NCBI RefSeq assembly: GCF_030419005.1
Contig: NZ_CP106951.1
Coordinates: 930,001-994,000, forward strand
From: Eleftheria terrae
Lineage (GTDB): Bacteria > Pseudomonadota > Gammaproteobacteria > Burkholderiales > Burkholderiaceae_C
DNA: 64,000 bases
Direction: 5' to 3'
Shown: positions 48,165-57,299 of the stretch, piece after piece
How the letters are laid out: each line of letters opens with the position of its first letter
Numbering within the stretch: position 1 is the first letter of the stretch
Position numbers and translations under genes: made by a program
Notes under the pieces: model-generated
Databases searched by the model: none
Told to the model about the DNA's origin: nothing
The model's input: the letters and a program-made list of their open reading frames with translations, nothing else

Positions 48165-49487
48165 TCAGTTCAGTTCTTCCTTGCGGATGCGCACGATGGG
48201 CTGCAGCACCGTCGGCAGCGCCTGCATCTGCTCGGCGGCCCGGTTCATGCGGCCTTCCTGCGTGTCGTGCGTCAGGATGATGAGGTCGGTCTGGTTCTCG
48301 TCGTCGCCGGCCTCGCGCTGCAGCACGGCATCGATGGAGATGTCGTGCTCGGCCAGGATGCCCGTGATGCGGGCCAGCACGCCGGCTTCGTCGGCCACCC
48401 GCAGGCGCAGGTAGAAGGCGGTCACCACCGCCTCGATCGACAGGATCGGCGTGTTGTCCAGCGCGTCAGGCTGGAAGGCCAGGTGGGGCACCCGGTGGTC
48501 GGGATCGGCCGTGTGCAGGCGGGTCACGTCGACCAGGTCGGCCACCACCGCCGAGGCGGTCGGCTCCGAGCCAGCGCCCTTGCCGTAGTAGAGGGTCGAG
48601 CCCACCGCATCGCCATGCACCACCACCGCGTTCATCGCGCCTTCGACATTGGCGATCAGGCGCTTCTCGGGCACCAGCGTCGGGTGCACCCGCAGCTCGA
48701 TGCCGCCGCTGGCCAGGTCGTCGCGCCGCTTGGTGATGCCCAGCAGCTTGATGCGGTAGCCCAGCTGCTCCGCATAGGTGATGTCGGCTGCCTGCAGGCG
48801 CGAGATGCCCTCGACATAGGCCTTGTCGAACTGCACCGGGATGCCGAAGGCGATGGCGCTCATGATGGTGGCCTTGTGGGCCGCGTCCACGCCCTCGATG
48901 TCGAAGGTGGGGTCGGCCTCGGCATAGCCCAGGCGCTGGGCCTCCTTCAGCACCACGTCGAAGTCCAGGCCCTTGGAGCGCATTTCGCTCAGGATGAAGT
49001 TCGTGGTGCCGTTGATGATGCCGGCGATCCACTGGATGCGGTTGGCCGTCAGGCCTTCGCGCAGCGCCTTGATGATGGGCACGCCGCCGGCCACCGCGGC
49101 CTCGAAGGCCACCATGACGCCCTGCTGGCTGGCGGCGGCGAAGATCTCGGTGCCGTGCACCGCCAGCAGCGCCTTGTTGGCGGTGACCACATGCTTGCCC
49201 GAGGCAATGGCCTTGAGCACCAGCTCGCGTGCCCGGGTGGTGCCGCCGATCAGCTCGACGACGATGTCGATTGCCGGGTCGGTCACGACCGCATCGAAGT
49301 CGCTACCGATCTCGACCGTGCTGCCGAGGCTGCTGCGCGCCTTCTCCGGCGAGCGGGCCGCCACGCGGGCGACCTCGATGCCACGGCCGGCCCGGCGACG
49401 GATCTCGGCCTGGTTGCGCTCCAGGACCTTGACGACACCGCTGGCGACAACGCCGGCGCCCAACAAGCCGATGCGGATGGGTTTCAT
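48165..49487 (-). CDS. hom: Homoserine dehydrogenase
   Basis: 440 residues from the ATG at 49487. NAD(P) site IGLLGAGVVASGVVKVL, catalytic region GIINGTTNFILSEM and YAEADPTFDIEGVDAAHK, and a C-terminal ACT domain (about 355-435; LRVADEAGVLARITGILAEHDISIDAV) for feedback by threonine. Reduces aspartate semialdehyde to homoserine. Monofunctional, without aspartokinase. Confidence 0.98.
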   Translation of the reverse strand: MKPIRIGLLGAGVVASGVVKVLERNQAEIRRRAGRGIEVARVAARSPEKARSSLGSTVEIGSDFDAVVTDPAIDIVVELIGGTTRARELVLKAIASGKHVVTANKALLAVHGTEIFAAASQQGVMVAFEAAVAGGVPIIKALREGLTANRIQWIAGIINGTTNFILSEMRSKGLDFDVVLKEAQRLGYAEADPTFDIEGVDAAHKATIMSAIAFGIPVQFDKAYVEGISRLQAADITYAEQLGYRIKLLGITKRRDDLASGGIELRVHPTLVPEKRLIANVEGAMNAVVVHGDAVGSTLYYGKGAGSEPTASAVVADLVDVTRLHTADPDHRVPHLAFQPDALDNTPILSIEAVVTAFYLRLRVADEAGVLARITGILAEHDISIDAVLQREAGDDENQTDLIILTHDTQEGRMNRAAEQMQALPTVLQPIVRIRKEELN

Positions 49488-49548
49488 AGGAACTCGGTGG
49501 TAAGGGACCAGGGAATGGAAACGGATGACGGGCCGCCGCGCGCTTCGC

Positions 49549-50775
49549 TCAATACGAATGGCGCTTGCGGTACTGCTCCAGGAAGCGCGCAATGCGGCCG
49601 ATGGCCTCGGTCAGGTCGTCGGAATTGGGCAGGAAGACCAGCCGGAAGTGGTCTGGCTGCATCCAGTTGAAGCCGGTGCCCTGCACGATCAGCACCTTCT
49701 CCTCGGCCAGCAGCTCGTAGGCGAACTGCTGGTCGTCGGCGATCGGGTAGAGCCGCGGGTCGAGCCGCGGGAACATGTAGAGCGCCGCCTTCGGCTTGAC
49801 GCAGCTGACACCCGGGATGTCGCTGAGCAGCTGGTGCGCCAGGTCGCGCTGGCGGCACAGCCGGCCGCCTGGCGCCACCAGGTCCTTGATGCTCTGATAG
49901 CCCCCGAGCGCGGTCTGGATGGCCAGCTGCCCCGGGGTGTTGGAGCACAGCCGCATCGAGGCCAGCATGTTCAGGCCCTCGATGTAGTCGCGCGCATGCT
50001 TCTTCTCGCCCGACACCACCATCCAGCCGGCCCGGTAGCCGCAGGAACGGTAGTTCTTCGACAGGCCGTTGAAGGTGACGAACAGCACATCGTCCGCCAG
50101 CGAGGCGATGCTGGTGTGGGTTTCGCCGTCGTAGAGCGTCTTGTCGTAGATCTCGTCCGCAAACACGATGAGCTGGTGCTGGCGTGCCACTTCCACCAGC
50201 TGCTGCAGCAGCTCCACCGGGTAGAGCGCCCCGGTCGGGTTGTTGGGGTTGATCACGACCAGCGCCTTGGTGTTGGGCGTGATCTTGCGCTTGATGTCCT
50301 CGATGTCGGGCAGCCAGCCCGACTGCTCGTCGCACACATAGTGCACCGGCGTGCCGCCGGAGAGGGCCACCACCGCGGTGTAGAGCGGATAGTCGGGTGC
50401 GGGGATCAGCACCTCGTCGCCGTTGTTGAGCAGCGCGTTCAGCGACATGCCGATCAGCTCGGACGCGCCGTTGCCCAGGTAGACGTCGTCCACCGTCACG
50501 CCGCGCACACCCTTCTCCTGGGTGTAGTGCACCACCGCCTTGCGCGGCGCGAACAGGCCCTTGGAATCGGTATAGCCGGCCGTGTGCGGCATGTTGCGGA
50601 TCATGTCCTGCACGATCTCGTCGGGCGGCTCCAGGCCGAACACCGCCAGGTTGCCGATGTTCAGCTTGATGATCTTGTGGCCCTCTTCCTCCATGGCCCG
50701 GGCCTTCTCCAGCACCGGACCCCGGATGTCGTAGCAGACATTGGCCAGCTTGGCGGACTTGGAGATGGATTTCAA
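49549..50775 (-). CDS. alaA: Alanine-synthesising aminotransferase AlaA-like
   Basis: 408 residues from a TTG at 50775 with GGAGG 7 bases upstream; homologues begin at this same point (KSISKSAKLANVCYDIRGP). PLP-dependent fold type I: NPNNPTGALY, FADEIYDKTLYD, and the Schiff-base Lys in FNGLSKNYRSCGY. Similar over its whole length to E. coli AlaA, which makes alanine from pyruvate and glutamate. It is the first gene of the hom-thrC-molybdenum cofactor series. Confidence 0.93.
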   Translation of the reverse strand: MKSISKSAKLANVCYDIRGPVLEKARAMEEEGHKIIKLNIGNLAVFGLEPPDEIVQDMIRNMPHTAGYTDSKGLFAPRKAVVHYTQEKGVRGVTVDDVYLGNGASELIGMSLNALLNNGDEVLIPAPDYPLYTAVVALSGGTPVHYVCDEQSGWLPDIEDIKRKITPNTKALVVINPNNPTGALYPVELLQQLVEVARQHQLIVFADEIYDKTLYDGETHTSIASLADDVLFVTFNGLSKNYRSCGYRAGWMVVSGEKKHARDYIEGLNMLASMRLCSNTPGQLAIQTALGGYQSIKDLVAPGGRLCRQRDLAHQLLSDIPGVSCVKPKAALYMFPRLDPRLYPIADDQQFAYELLAEEKVLIVQGTGFNWMQPDHFRLVFLPNSDDLTEAIGRIARFLEQYRKRHSY

Positions 50776-50836
50776 GGAAACCTCCGGCACGACGGTGACA
50801 AGCGCAGAACTGAAGCGAATGCTGCAGCGCAAAACC

Positions 50837-50842
50837 TATAAT
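50837..50842 (+). promoter_or_regulatory. TATAAT box in the alaA / Mth938-like divergent spacer
   Basis: A perfect -10 hexamer in an AT-rich patch; no strong -35 was found at the right distance. It probably serves the Mth938-like gene. Confidence 0.4.
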
Positions 50843-50932
50843 TTAACCACAGCCCCCCTGCCGCTGCCGCGGCTTTTCCGGTGTGCTGGCGCCCTCCCCT
50901 CCGCCCTTCCGACCGACTCGAGCGAACCCGCC

Positions 50933-51313
50933 GTGAAGCTGCAACCCGACCGCATCGACTCTGCCAATGTCATCGGCGCCCACGGGCCCGAAGGCGTCAC
51001 CATCAATGGCCAGCTGCACACCCGCAGCATCCTGGTGCCACACACCGGCGGCATTGAGGACTGGCCCTGCAGCGATCCCCTGCAGTTGACAGCCGAGCAC
51101 TTCGAGCAGGTGGCCCGGCTGCAGCCCGAGGTGGTGCTGTTCGGCAGTGGCCCGCGCCTGCGCTTTCCTCGACCCGAGGCGCTGCGCCCGCTGGTGGAGC
51201 GCGGCATCGGCATGGAAACCATGGACACCGCCGCCGCCTGCCGCACCTACAACGTGCTGATCTCCGAAGGCCGCTCGGTGGTCGCTGCGCTGCTGCTGGC
51301 GGCGCCGGCCTGA
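50933..51313 (+). CDS. Mth938-like domain protein (DUF498)
   Basis: 126 residues from a GTG at 50933, chosen because family proteins start near MKLQPDRIDSANVI. Conserved segments: GVTINGQLHTRSILV, PEVVLFGSGPRLRFP and GIGMETMDTAAACRTYNVLISEGRSVVAALL. Related to mitochondrial NDUFAF3 and bacterial XcfH-like proteins of unknown role. Function in bacteria is not established. Upstream of the peroxiredoxin gene by 164 bases. Confidence 0.9.
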   Translation: MKLQPDRIDSANVIGAHGPEGVTINGQLHTRSILVPHTGGIEDWPCSDPLQLTAEHFEQVARLQPEVVLFGSGPRLRFPRPEALRPLVERGIGMETMDTAAACRTYNVLISEGRSVVAALLLAAPA

Positions 51314-51428
51314 GCCGCCGCGGGGGTGGCCGTGCGCGCCACCAGGGGCTGCCGCACATCCCCCTGCATCCCCCCATCTTGCATGCGGCGGCCGCCCGCC
51401 CAAGCCACGCTGGGCAAGCGAGAAGCCG

Positions 51429-51434
51429 TATAAT
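51429..51434 (+). promoter_or_regulatory. TATAAT box upstream of the peroxiredoxin gene
   Basis: A perfect -10 hexamer 43 bases before the start codon; no good -35 hexamer is present. Confidence 0.5.
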
Positions 51435-51477
51435 CAGGGGCTACGCCTGACCCGGCGCAACCCTCAAAAAAATCTAC

Positions 51478-51948
51478 ATGACGCCAGCCCTCAATAAACC
51501 TCTTCCGGAATTTGAAGCGCTCGCGACCGGTGGCGTGAAGTACACGCCTTCGGCATTTGCGGGGCAAACCGTCGTCCTGTATTTCTATCCTAAAGACAAT
51601 ACCCCGGGCTGCACCACCGAAGCGATGCAATTTCGCGACAAGCACAAGGACTTCCTGAAGGCCGGTGCGGTGCTGTTCGGTGTGTCGCGCGACAACATGG
51701 CCTCGCATGACAAGTTCAAGCAGAGCCTGGAACTGCCGTTCGAGCTGATTGCCGATACCGAAGAAAAGATGTGCCACATGTTCGGCGTCGTGAAGAACAA
51801 GATCATGTACGGCAAGAAGGTGAAGGGCATCGAGCGCAGCACCTTCGTCATCGATCCGAATGGCGTGCTGGTGCACGAGTGGCGCGGCATCAAGGTGGCG
51901 GGCCATGTCGATGAAGTGCTGAAGGCCGTCAAGGCGCTGAAAGCCTGA
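51478..51948 (+). CDS. bcp: Thiol peroxidase, Bcp/PrxQ-type peroxiredoxin
   Basis: 156 residues. Peroxidatic Cys in YPKDNTPGCTTEAMQFRD; the residue in the position of the usual second Cys, five residues on, is not Cys, so it should be a 1-Cys form or use another thiol (Cys in EEKMCHMFG). Reduces hydroperoxides with thioredoxin or glutaredoxin. The AT-rich start region differs from the GC-rich surroundings. Confidence 0.95.
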   Translation: MTPALNKPLPEFEALATGGVKYTPSAFAGQTVVLYFYPKDNTPGCTTEAMQFRDKHKDFLKAGAVLFGVSRDNMASHDKFKQSLELPFELIADTEEKMCHMFGVVKNKIMYGKKVKGIERSTFVIDPNGVLVHEWRGIKVAGHVDEVLKAVKALKA

Positions 51949-51993
51949 GCCTGCGCCCTCCGAAACGAGGGGCCGGGCGCCGGGGCGCCGGCG

Positions 51994-52021
51994 TTGATCC
52001 GCGAACCGAGTTGTGCATAAT
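51994..52021 (+). promoter_or_regulatory. Putative promoter upstream of phoH
   Basis: TTGATC, a 16-base spacer and CATAAT. The expected start near 52028 is only about 32 bases before a strong terminator-like hairpin. Confidence 0.5.
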
Positions 52022-52059
52022 GGGTCCATGCCGTTGAGTTGGACCTCCTGCATGACCGC

Positions 52060-52091
52060 AAAGCCGCACAAGGTTGTTGTGCGGCTTTTTT
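52060..52091 (+). terminator. Strong rho-independent hairpin in the phoH leader
   Basis: AAAGCCGCACAA and TTGTGCGGCTTT form a perfect 12-base stem with a 5-base loop, followed by further T residues. It ends 33 bases before the phoH start, so it could end the peroxiredoxin transcript, attenuate phoH, or end a small RNA that starts at the promoter just upstream. Confidence 0.8.
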
Positions 52092-52124
52092 GTTTTCGCA
52101 GCCTGACGCTTTTGTCTCTACACA

Positions 52125-53792
52125 ATGCCACTGCCGAAACCGCCCGCCAAAAAAGCCACCGTACTCTCGCTTGCTGACCTGGATGCCCAGGCAGCGCCGC
52201 GGCCCACCCGGCGCTCTTCCAAGTCCGAACCGGCTTCGCCCGCGGTCCTGGATCTGTTCGATCCCAGCGAAAAACCGGCATCGCCCCCCAGTGTGAAACC
52301 GGCCGCCAAGGCCGCCGCCAAGCAGGCAGCACCCGCACCCGCAGCGCCGGTGGCAGCGCAGCCGCGCACCGCGGCCAAGCCCGCCAAGCGAGCACGCAGC
52401 GAAGGACCGCCGCGGCTCTTCGTGCTCGACACCAATGTGCTGATGCACGACCCGATGTCGCTGTTCCGCTTCGACGAGCACGACATCTACCTGCCGATGG
52501 TGACGCTGGAGGAACTGGACAGCCACAAGCGCGGCATGTCGGAAGTCGCGCGCAACGCCCGCCAGGTCAGCCGCGAGCTGGACGGCCTGGTGGCCGGCAG
52601 CACCGGCGCGATGCCCGAAGGCATCCCGCTGTCCAAGACCGGCCACAAGGATGCCGGCGGCTGCCTTTTCTTCCAGACCCAGCTGCTCAATGTGCAGCTG
52701 CCGGAGGGCCTGCCCCAAGGCAAGGCCGACAACCAGATCCTCGGGGTGGTGCAGTCGCTGCGGCAGCAGCACCCGACGCGCGACGTCGTGCTGGTGTCCA
52801 AGGACATCAACATGCGCATCAAGGCGCGTGCCCTGGGGCTGCCGGCCGAGGACTACTACAACGACAAGACGATCGACGATGTCGACCTGCTCTACACCGG
52901 CGTGCTGCCCCTGCCTCCCGACTTCTGGGACCGGCATGGCAAGACGATGGAGAGCTGGCAGCAAGGCGGCCTGACCTACTACCGCATCAGCGGCCCCCTG
53001 GTGCCTTCGCTGATGATCAATCAGTTCGTCTACCTGGAGGCGCCCGGTGTCGTGCCGCTATATGCCAAGGTCACCGAGATCACCGGCAAGACCGCGGTGC
53101 TGCGGACGCTGAAGGACTACAGCCACCAGAAGAACGCCGTCTGGGGTGTGGTTGGCCGCAACCGTGAACAGAATTTCGCGCTCAACCTCCTGATGGACCC
53201 GGAGTGCGACTTCGTCACGCTGACCGGTACCGCCGGCACCGGCAAGACGCTCATGACGCTGGCGGCCGGGCTCAGCCAGGTACTCGACGAGCGGCGCTAC
53301 AGCGAGATCATCGTGACGCGCGTCACCGTGCCCGTGGGCGAGGACATCGGCTACCTGCCGGGCACCGAGGAAGAGAAGATGTCGCCCTGGATGGGCGCAC
53401 TCGACGACAACCTCGAGGTGCTGGCCCGCTCCGACTCCAGCGCCGGCGAATGGGGTCGGGCCGCCACCAACGAGCTGGTGCGCTCGAAGATCAAAATCAA
53501 GAGCCTGAACTTCATGCGCGGGCGCACCTTCCTGAGCAAGTACGTCATCATCGACGAGGCGCAGAACCTCACGCCCAAGCAGATGAAGACCTTGATCACC
53601 CGGGCCGGCCCCGGCACCAAGATCGTCTGCCTGGGCAACCTGGCGCAGATCGACACGCCCTACCTCACCGAAGGCAGCTCCGGCCTCACCTACGCGGTGG
53701 ACCGCTTCAAGGGCTGGCCGCACAGCGGCCACGTGACGCTGGCGCGGGGGGAGCGTTCGCGGCTGGCCGATTTCGCAAGCCAGGTGCTCTGA
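52125..53792 (+). CDS. PIN-PhoH family ATPase
   Basis: 555 residues. A disordered Ala/Pro/Lys-rich N-terminus (1-95) precedes a PIN nuclease domain (LFVLDTNVLMHDP, and the acidic sites near VTLEELDSHKRG and VLVSKDINMRIKA), then a PhoH helicase-like domain with Walker A GTAGTGKT at 368-375 and Walker B YVIIDEAQN. This PhoH2/YlaK architecture couples ribonuclease with ATP-driven RNA unwinding. The usual PhoH2 antitoxin gene (PhoAT) is not visible upstream. Confidence 0.96.
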   Translation: MPLPKPPAKKATVLSLADLDAQAAPRPTRRSSKSEPASPAVLDLFDPSEKPASPPSVKPAAKAAAKQAAPAPAAPVAAQPRTAAKPAKRARSEGPPRLFVLDTNVLMHDPMSLFRFDEHDIYLPMVTLEELDSHKRGMSEVARNARQVSRELDGLVAGSTGAMPEGIPLSKTGHKDAGGCLFFQTQLLNVQLPEGLPQGKADNQILGVVQSLRQQHPTRDVVLVSKDINMRIKARALGLPAEDYYNDKTIDDVDLLYTGVLPLPPDFWDRHGKTMESWQQGGLTYYRISGPLVPSLMINQFVYLEAPGVVPLYAKVTEITGKTAVLRTLKDYSHQKNAVWGVVGRNREQNFALNLLMDPECDFVTLTGTAGTGKTLMTLAAGLSQVLDERRYSEIIVTRVTVPVGEDIGYLPGTEEEKMSPWMGALDDNLEVLARSDSSAGEWGRAATNELVRSKIKIKSLNFMRGRTFLSKYVIIDEAQNLTPKQMKTLITRAGPGTKIVCLGNLAQIDTPYLTEGSSGLTYAVDRFKGWPHSGHVTLARGERSRLADFASQVL

Positions 53793-53924
53793 CCGGGCGG
53801 CCGCCGGCCATCGAGGGACGGGCCCGGCTCGTCGGCGCCCGCGGCTCCGAGATGAGCCACTCCGCCTGCGGAGTCGACCGCGCGCCCTGCCCTGTGCCTG
53901 CCGTGCAAGGCCGGCTCCTCATGC

Positions 53925-53950
53925 AAAGGGCCCCATGACGGGGCCCTTTT
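53925..53950. terminator. Bidirectional terminator between phoH and dnaB
   Basis: AAAGGGCCCC, a 5-base loop and GGGGCCCTTTT. Perfect 10-base stem with A/T ends in both directions, between convergent genes. Confidence 0.8.
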
Positions 53951-53978
53951 GTCGTCCTGATCGCGCCCAGGCGCGAGG

Positions 53979-55409
53979 TCAGTAGTCGTCCGGCCCGGTA
54001 TAGCCCGGCGCCAGGTTCTCGAACTTCGTCAGCGGCTTCAGGAAGGCCAGCTTCACCGTGCCCACCGGGCCGTTCCGCTGCTTGCCGATGATGATCTCGG
54101 AGACGCCCGGCTCCTTGCAGGCTTCCTTGGTGTAGTACTCGTCGCGGTAGATGAACATGATCACGTCCGCGTCCTGCTCGATGGCGCCCGACTCGCGCAA
54201 GTCGCTCATCATGGGGCGCTTGTCGGTGCGGGTCTCCACGCTGCGGTTGAGCTGCGACAGGGCGATCACCGGGCAGCGCAGTTCCTTGGCCAGCGCCTTC
54301 AGGCCCCGCGAGATCTCGCCGATGACGGTGGCGCGGTTCTCCTCGCTGCCGCCGCCATTGCCACTCATCAGCTGCAGGTAGTCGATGATGATGAGTCCCA
54401 GCTGCCCGCACTGGCGCGCCTGCCGGCGGGCGCGTGCGCGCAGCTCGGTCGGGCTCAGGCCGGGCGTCTCGTCGATGAAGATATTGGCATTGCGCAGCTT
54501 CTCGACCGCCTCGGACAGGCGCGACCATTCGTCGTCACGCAGCGAGCCGGTCCGCAGGTGCGATTGATCGATGCGCCCCAGCGAGCCGACCACCCGCAGC
54601 GCGAGCTGGGCGGCGCCCATTTCCATCGAGAACACCACCACCGGCAGCCCCTCGGCCACCGCCACATGCTCACCGATGTTGAGCGCGAATGCGGTCTTGC
54701 CCATCGAGGGTCGGGCCGCCAGGATGATCAGGTCGCCCGGCTGCAGGCCAGCCGTCATGCGGTCCAGGTCGACAAAGCCGGTGCGCACGCCGGTGACGTC
54801 CTCGGCGCCGTTCTCGGCCAGCTCCTGCACCCGGTCGAGCAGGTCCACCACCAGCTGGTCCATCGAGTGGAAGCCCTGCTTCGAGCGCGAGCCCTCCTCA
54901 CCGATGCGGAAGATCTTGCCCTCGGCCTCATCGAGGATCGCCGACACCGGCCGGCCTTGCGGGTTGAACGCGGCCGTGGCGATCTCGTCGCTGGCCGAGA
55001 CCAGCTTGCGCAACACCGAGCGCTCCCGAACGATCTCGGCATAGCGGCCCAGGTTGGCCGCGCTCGGCACGCTCTGCGCCAGCGCGTTCAGGTACACCAG
55101 CCCGCCGCACTCCTCGGCCTTGCCGAGGCTTTGCAGCTGCTCGTAGACGGTGATCACGTCGGCCGGCTTGCTGGCATTCATCAGGCCGGCGATGGCGCTG
55201 TAGATCAGGCGGTGCTCGAAGCGGTAGAAGTCGGCCTCGCTGAGCATGTCGCCGGCACGATCCCAGGCGCCGTTGTCGATCAGCAAGCCGCCCAGCACGC
55301 TTTGCTCGGCCTCGACCGAATGCGGCGGGATGCGGAGCTTGGCAACTTCATCGTCCTGCGCTGGCCCTTGCGGACGGCCGAAGTCGGAGCTGGAGAGTAA
55401 TGCGGACAT
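53979..55409 (-). CDS. dnaB: Replicative DNA helicase DnaB
   Basis: 476 residues from the ATG at 55409. N-terminal helical domain (PHSVEAEQSVLGGLL), linker, and RecA-like domain with Walker A ARPSMGKTAFALN, VVFSMEMGAAQLALR, and LGLIIIDYLQLM. Hexameric 5'-3' helicase of the replisome. No intein is present. It lies behind the rpsF operon but is separated by its terminator. Confidence 0.98.
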   Translation of the reverse strand: MSALLSSSDFGRPQGPAQDDEVAKLRIPPHSVEAEQSVLGGLLIDNGAWDRAGDMLSEADFYRFEHRLIYSAIAGLMNASKPADVITVYEQLQSLGKAEECGGLVYLNALAQSVPSAANLGRYAEIVRERSVLRKLVSASDEIATAAFNPQGRPVSAILDEAEGKIFRIGEEGSRSKQGFHSMDQLVVDLLDRVQELAENGAEDVTGVRTGFVDLDRMTAGLQPGDLIILAARPSMGKTAFALNIGEHVAVAEGLPVVVFSMEMGAAQLALRVVGSLGRIDQSHLRTGSLRDDEWSRLSEAVEKLRNANIFIDETPGLSPTELRARARRQARQCGQLGLIIIDYLQLMSGNGGGSEENRATVIGEISRGLKALAKELRCPVIALSQLNRSVETRTDKRPMMSDLRESGAIEQDADVIMFIYRDEYYTKEACKEPGVSEIIIGKQRNGPVGTVKLAFLKPLTKFENLAPGYTGPDDY

Positions 55410-55524
55410 AGGCGGCAATGATAGGACCGTGCCTCTGCCTGAACCAGTGCAGGCAGCACGGACCGGTGGACAACGCTGTGGAAAACGAGTGCAGCGCCTG
55501 GGGATGAACTGAGGATAAAAAAGG

Positions 55525-55553
55525 AAAAGGCCGGTCCAGGGGACCGGCCTTTT
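55525..55553 (-). terminator. Terminator of the rpsF-priB-rpsR-rplI operon
   Basis: A perfect 13-base stem AAAAGGCCGGTCC / GGACCGGCCTTTT with a 3-base loop; on the minus strand it is followed by a T-rich tract. It starts 36 bases after the rplI stop. Confidence 0.88.
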
Positions 55554-55588
55554 GCATGGCAGCGTTGAGGCGCCGGGACTGAAGAGAA

Positions 55589-56041
55589 TCAGTCCTGCGC
55601 AGCAACCACCGCCACGGTGATGTCGACCACGACATCGGTATGCAGCGCCACCGACACGGTGTGCTCGCCGACGTTCTTCAGCGGACCGGTGGGCAGGCGC
55701 ACTTGCGACTTGGCCACCTCGAAGCCTTGCTTCTTCAGGCTTTCAGCGATGTCGGCGTTGGTCACCGAGCCGAACAGGCGGCCGTCGACGCCGGCCTTCT
55801 GTGCGACCTGGACGGTCTTGCCGCCCAGCTTCTCGCCTTGGGCTTGCGCAGCGCTCAGCTTTTCGCCGGCCACTTTTTCAAGTTCGGCGCGCTTGGCTTC
55901 GAATTCCTTGATCGCGGCTTCGGTCGCACGGCGTGCGGCACGGGTCGGGATCAGGAAGTTGCGGGCGTAGCCGTCCTTGACCTTGACGATGTCGCCCAGG
56001 TTGCCGAGGTTGGCCACTTTTTCCAGCAGGATCACTTGCAT
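55589..56041 (-). CDS. rplI: Ribosomal protein bL9
   Basis: 150 residues, usual length. [19 protein letters not shown] and [17 protein letters not shown] are diagnostic. Last gene of the rpsF operon. The linker helix and C-terminal domain are intact. Confidence 0.99.
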   Translation of the reverse strand: MQVILLEKVANLGNLGDIVKVKDGYARNFLIPTRAARRATEAAIKEFEAKRAELEKVAGEKLSAAQAQGEKLGGKTVQVAQKAGVDGRLFGSVTNADIAESLKKQGFEVAKSQVRLPTGPLKNVGEHTVSVALHTDVVVDITVAVVAAQD

Positions 56042-56053
56042 GTCGGGTGCTCC

Positions 56054-56338
56054 TTAGACCTTGTGCTGGTCGCTGTACGGCAGCATGGCCAGGAAGCGGG
56101 CACGCTTGATGGCGGTGGACAGCTGGCGTTGGTAGATCGCACGGGTGCCGGTCAGGCGAGCCGGAATGATCTTGCCGTTTTCGCCGATGAAGTCACGCAG
56201 CGTGTCGACATCCTTGTAGTCGATCTCTTCGACGCCGGCGACGGTGAAGCGGCAGAAGCGCTTGCGCTTGAACAGCAGCGATTGCTGGTTGCGCTTGCCT
56301 TTGCGGTCCTTCGAAAACTTACCACGGGGTGGGGGCAT
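56054..56338 (-). CDS. rpsR: Ribosomal protein bS18
   Basis: 94 residues. [20 protein letters not shown] and [27 protein letters not shown] are the conserved core; the N-terminus is basic and longer than in E. coli. Binds bS6 on the 30S platform. Confidence 0.99.
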   Translation of the reverse strand: MPPPRGKFSKDRKGKRNQQSLLFKRKRFCRFTVAGVEEIDYKDVDTLRDFIGENGKIIPARLTGTRAIYQRQLSTAIKRARFLAMLPYSDQHKV

Positions 56339-56380
56339 GATGACCTCCTTCTAAATCTATCAATCCGAATTCAAAACGAA

Positions 56381-56662
56381 CTAGAGCAGCTCGGTGATGT
56401 GCAGGACAACACCACGGCCGTTGCGCTGCGAAGCCAGGAAGCCGCCGAACTCATGGGCACTGCCCAGTTCCAGCCGGCCGATGCTCTGCGCCAGGGGCCC
56501 TATCACCACCGCCTTGAGCTCGAGGCCCAGCTTGCGGGGATGACCGGCTTCCGTCACCGTCGACTCGTGCGCCAGGCGCAGGTCGAGGGCCGGCAGTCCG
56601 GCGGGCGTGTAGCGCATCGCTCCTCGCTCGACCACCACTGCACTGAGAACCACCCGGTTCAT
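56381..56662 (-). CDS. priB: Primosomal replication protein PriB
   Basis: 93 residues, single OB fold. VVLSAVVVERGAMRYTPAG, LDLRLAHESTVTEAG and the GGFLASQRNGRGVVLHITEL tail match PriB. Works in PriA-directed replication restart and is a diverged SSB paralogue. Its place between rpsF and rpsR is conserved in beta- and gammaproteobacteria. Confidence 0.96.
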   Translation of the reverse strand: MNRVVLSAVVVERGAMRYTPAGLPALDLRLAHESTVTEAGHPRKLGLELKAVVIGPLAQSIGRLELGSAHEFGGFLASQRNGRGVVLHITELL

Positions 56663-56697
56663 GCAGAGGGGTCAACCGCGCGACGAGCCGGCACGGC

Positions 56698-57060
56698 TCA
56701 AGCGGTGGCTTCTTGCTGCGACTTGCGCGCTTCTTCCTTCTCGACCATCTTCATCATCACGGACGGAGTGGTCTCGGCCTTGCTCTTCTGCACCGTCAGG
56801 TGGCGCAGCACGGCATCGTTGAAGCGGAAGCCGGTTTCCAGCTCTTCCAGCGCTTCCTTGCTGCACTCGATGTTGATGCAGATGTAGTGGGCTTTCGCGA
56901 GCTTCTGGATCATGTAGGCCAGCTGGCGGCGGCCCCAGTCTTCCACACGGTGGATCTTGCCACCGGCGGCGGTCACGACGCCCTTGTAGCGCTCGACCAT
57001 CGCGTTGACCTGCTCGCTTTGATCCGGATGGATCAGCAGAATGATTTCGTAGTGACGCAT
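56698..57060 (-). CDS. rpsF: Ribosomal protein bS6
   Basis: 120 residues. [37 protein letters not shown] and [18 protein letters not shown] are diagnostic. First gene of the operon; a GGAG ribosome-binding site follows a leader hairpin. Confidence 0.99.
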   Translation of the reverse strand: MRHYEIILLIHPDQSEQVNAMVERYKGVVTAAGGKIHRVEDWGRRQLAYMIQKLAKAHYICINIECSKEALEELETGFRFNDAVLRHLTVQKSKAETTPSVMMKMVEKEEARKSQQEATA

Positions 57061-57078
57061 GACACTCCTTTTGGGTTC

Positions 57079-57096
57079 GCCGGCACTCCTGCCGGC
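57079..57096 (-). promoter_or_regulatory. Leader hairpin before rpsF
   Basis: On the minus strand GCCGGCA-GGAG-TGCCGGC, a perfect 7-base stem with loop GGAG, 18 bases before the start codon. Many bacteria carry an S6:S18-binding leader motif here for feedback control; whether this hairpin is that motif was not confirmed. Confidence 0.5.
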
Positions 57097-57188
57097 CACG
57101 AAGCCGCCCCGGGGCGTCATATCGAAGGCGTCCGGCGCGACAGCGCCACACGCAACCCCGATGCCGGGTGCAGCAAGGAAAGCCGAAC

Positions 57189-57194
57189 AGTATA
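57189..57194 (-). promoter_or_regulatory. Putative -10 box (TATACT) of the rpsF operon
   Basis: Minus-strand TATACT in the spacer upstream of rpsF gives a leader of about 120 bases, enough for the hairpin at 57079-57096. No clear -35. Confidence 0.45.
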
Positions 57195-57207
57195 GCGCAC
57201 TTGTGAA

Positions 57208-57233
57208 CAAAAAGCCGCCGGCAGGCGGCGGCT
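57208..57233 (-). terminator. Terminator of the symporter operon
   Basis: Minus strand AGCCGCCG, 5-base loop, CGGCGGCT, followed by TTTTTG. It lies about 70 bases after the symporter stop, behind a second hairpin. Confidence 0.8.
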
Positions 57234-57263
57234 CCTTCACACGGACGTGACCGGCTTGGCAGG

Positions 57264-57289
57264 CGGCTGCTTCAGGAGCGAAGCAGCCG
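57264..57289 (-). repeat. Hairpin after the symporter gene
   Basis: A perfect 10-base stem CGGCTGCTTC / GAAGCAGCCG with a 6-base loop, 10 bases after the stop. No T-run follows it, so it probably protects the mRNA end or adds to the terminator behind it. Confidence 0.6.
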
Positions 57290-57299
57290 TGCACAGCGC

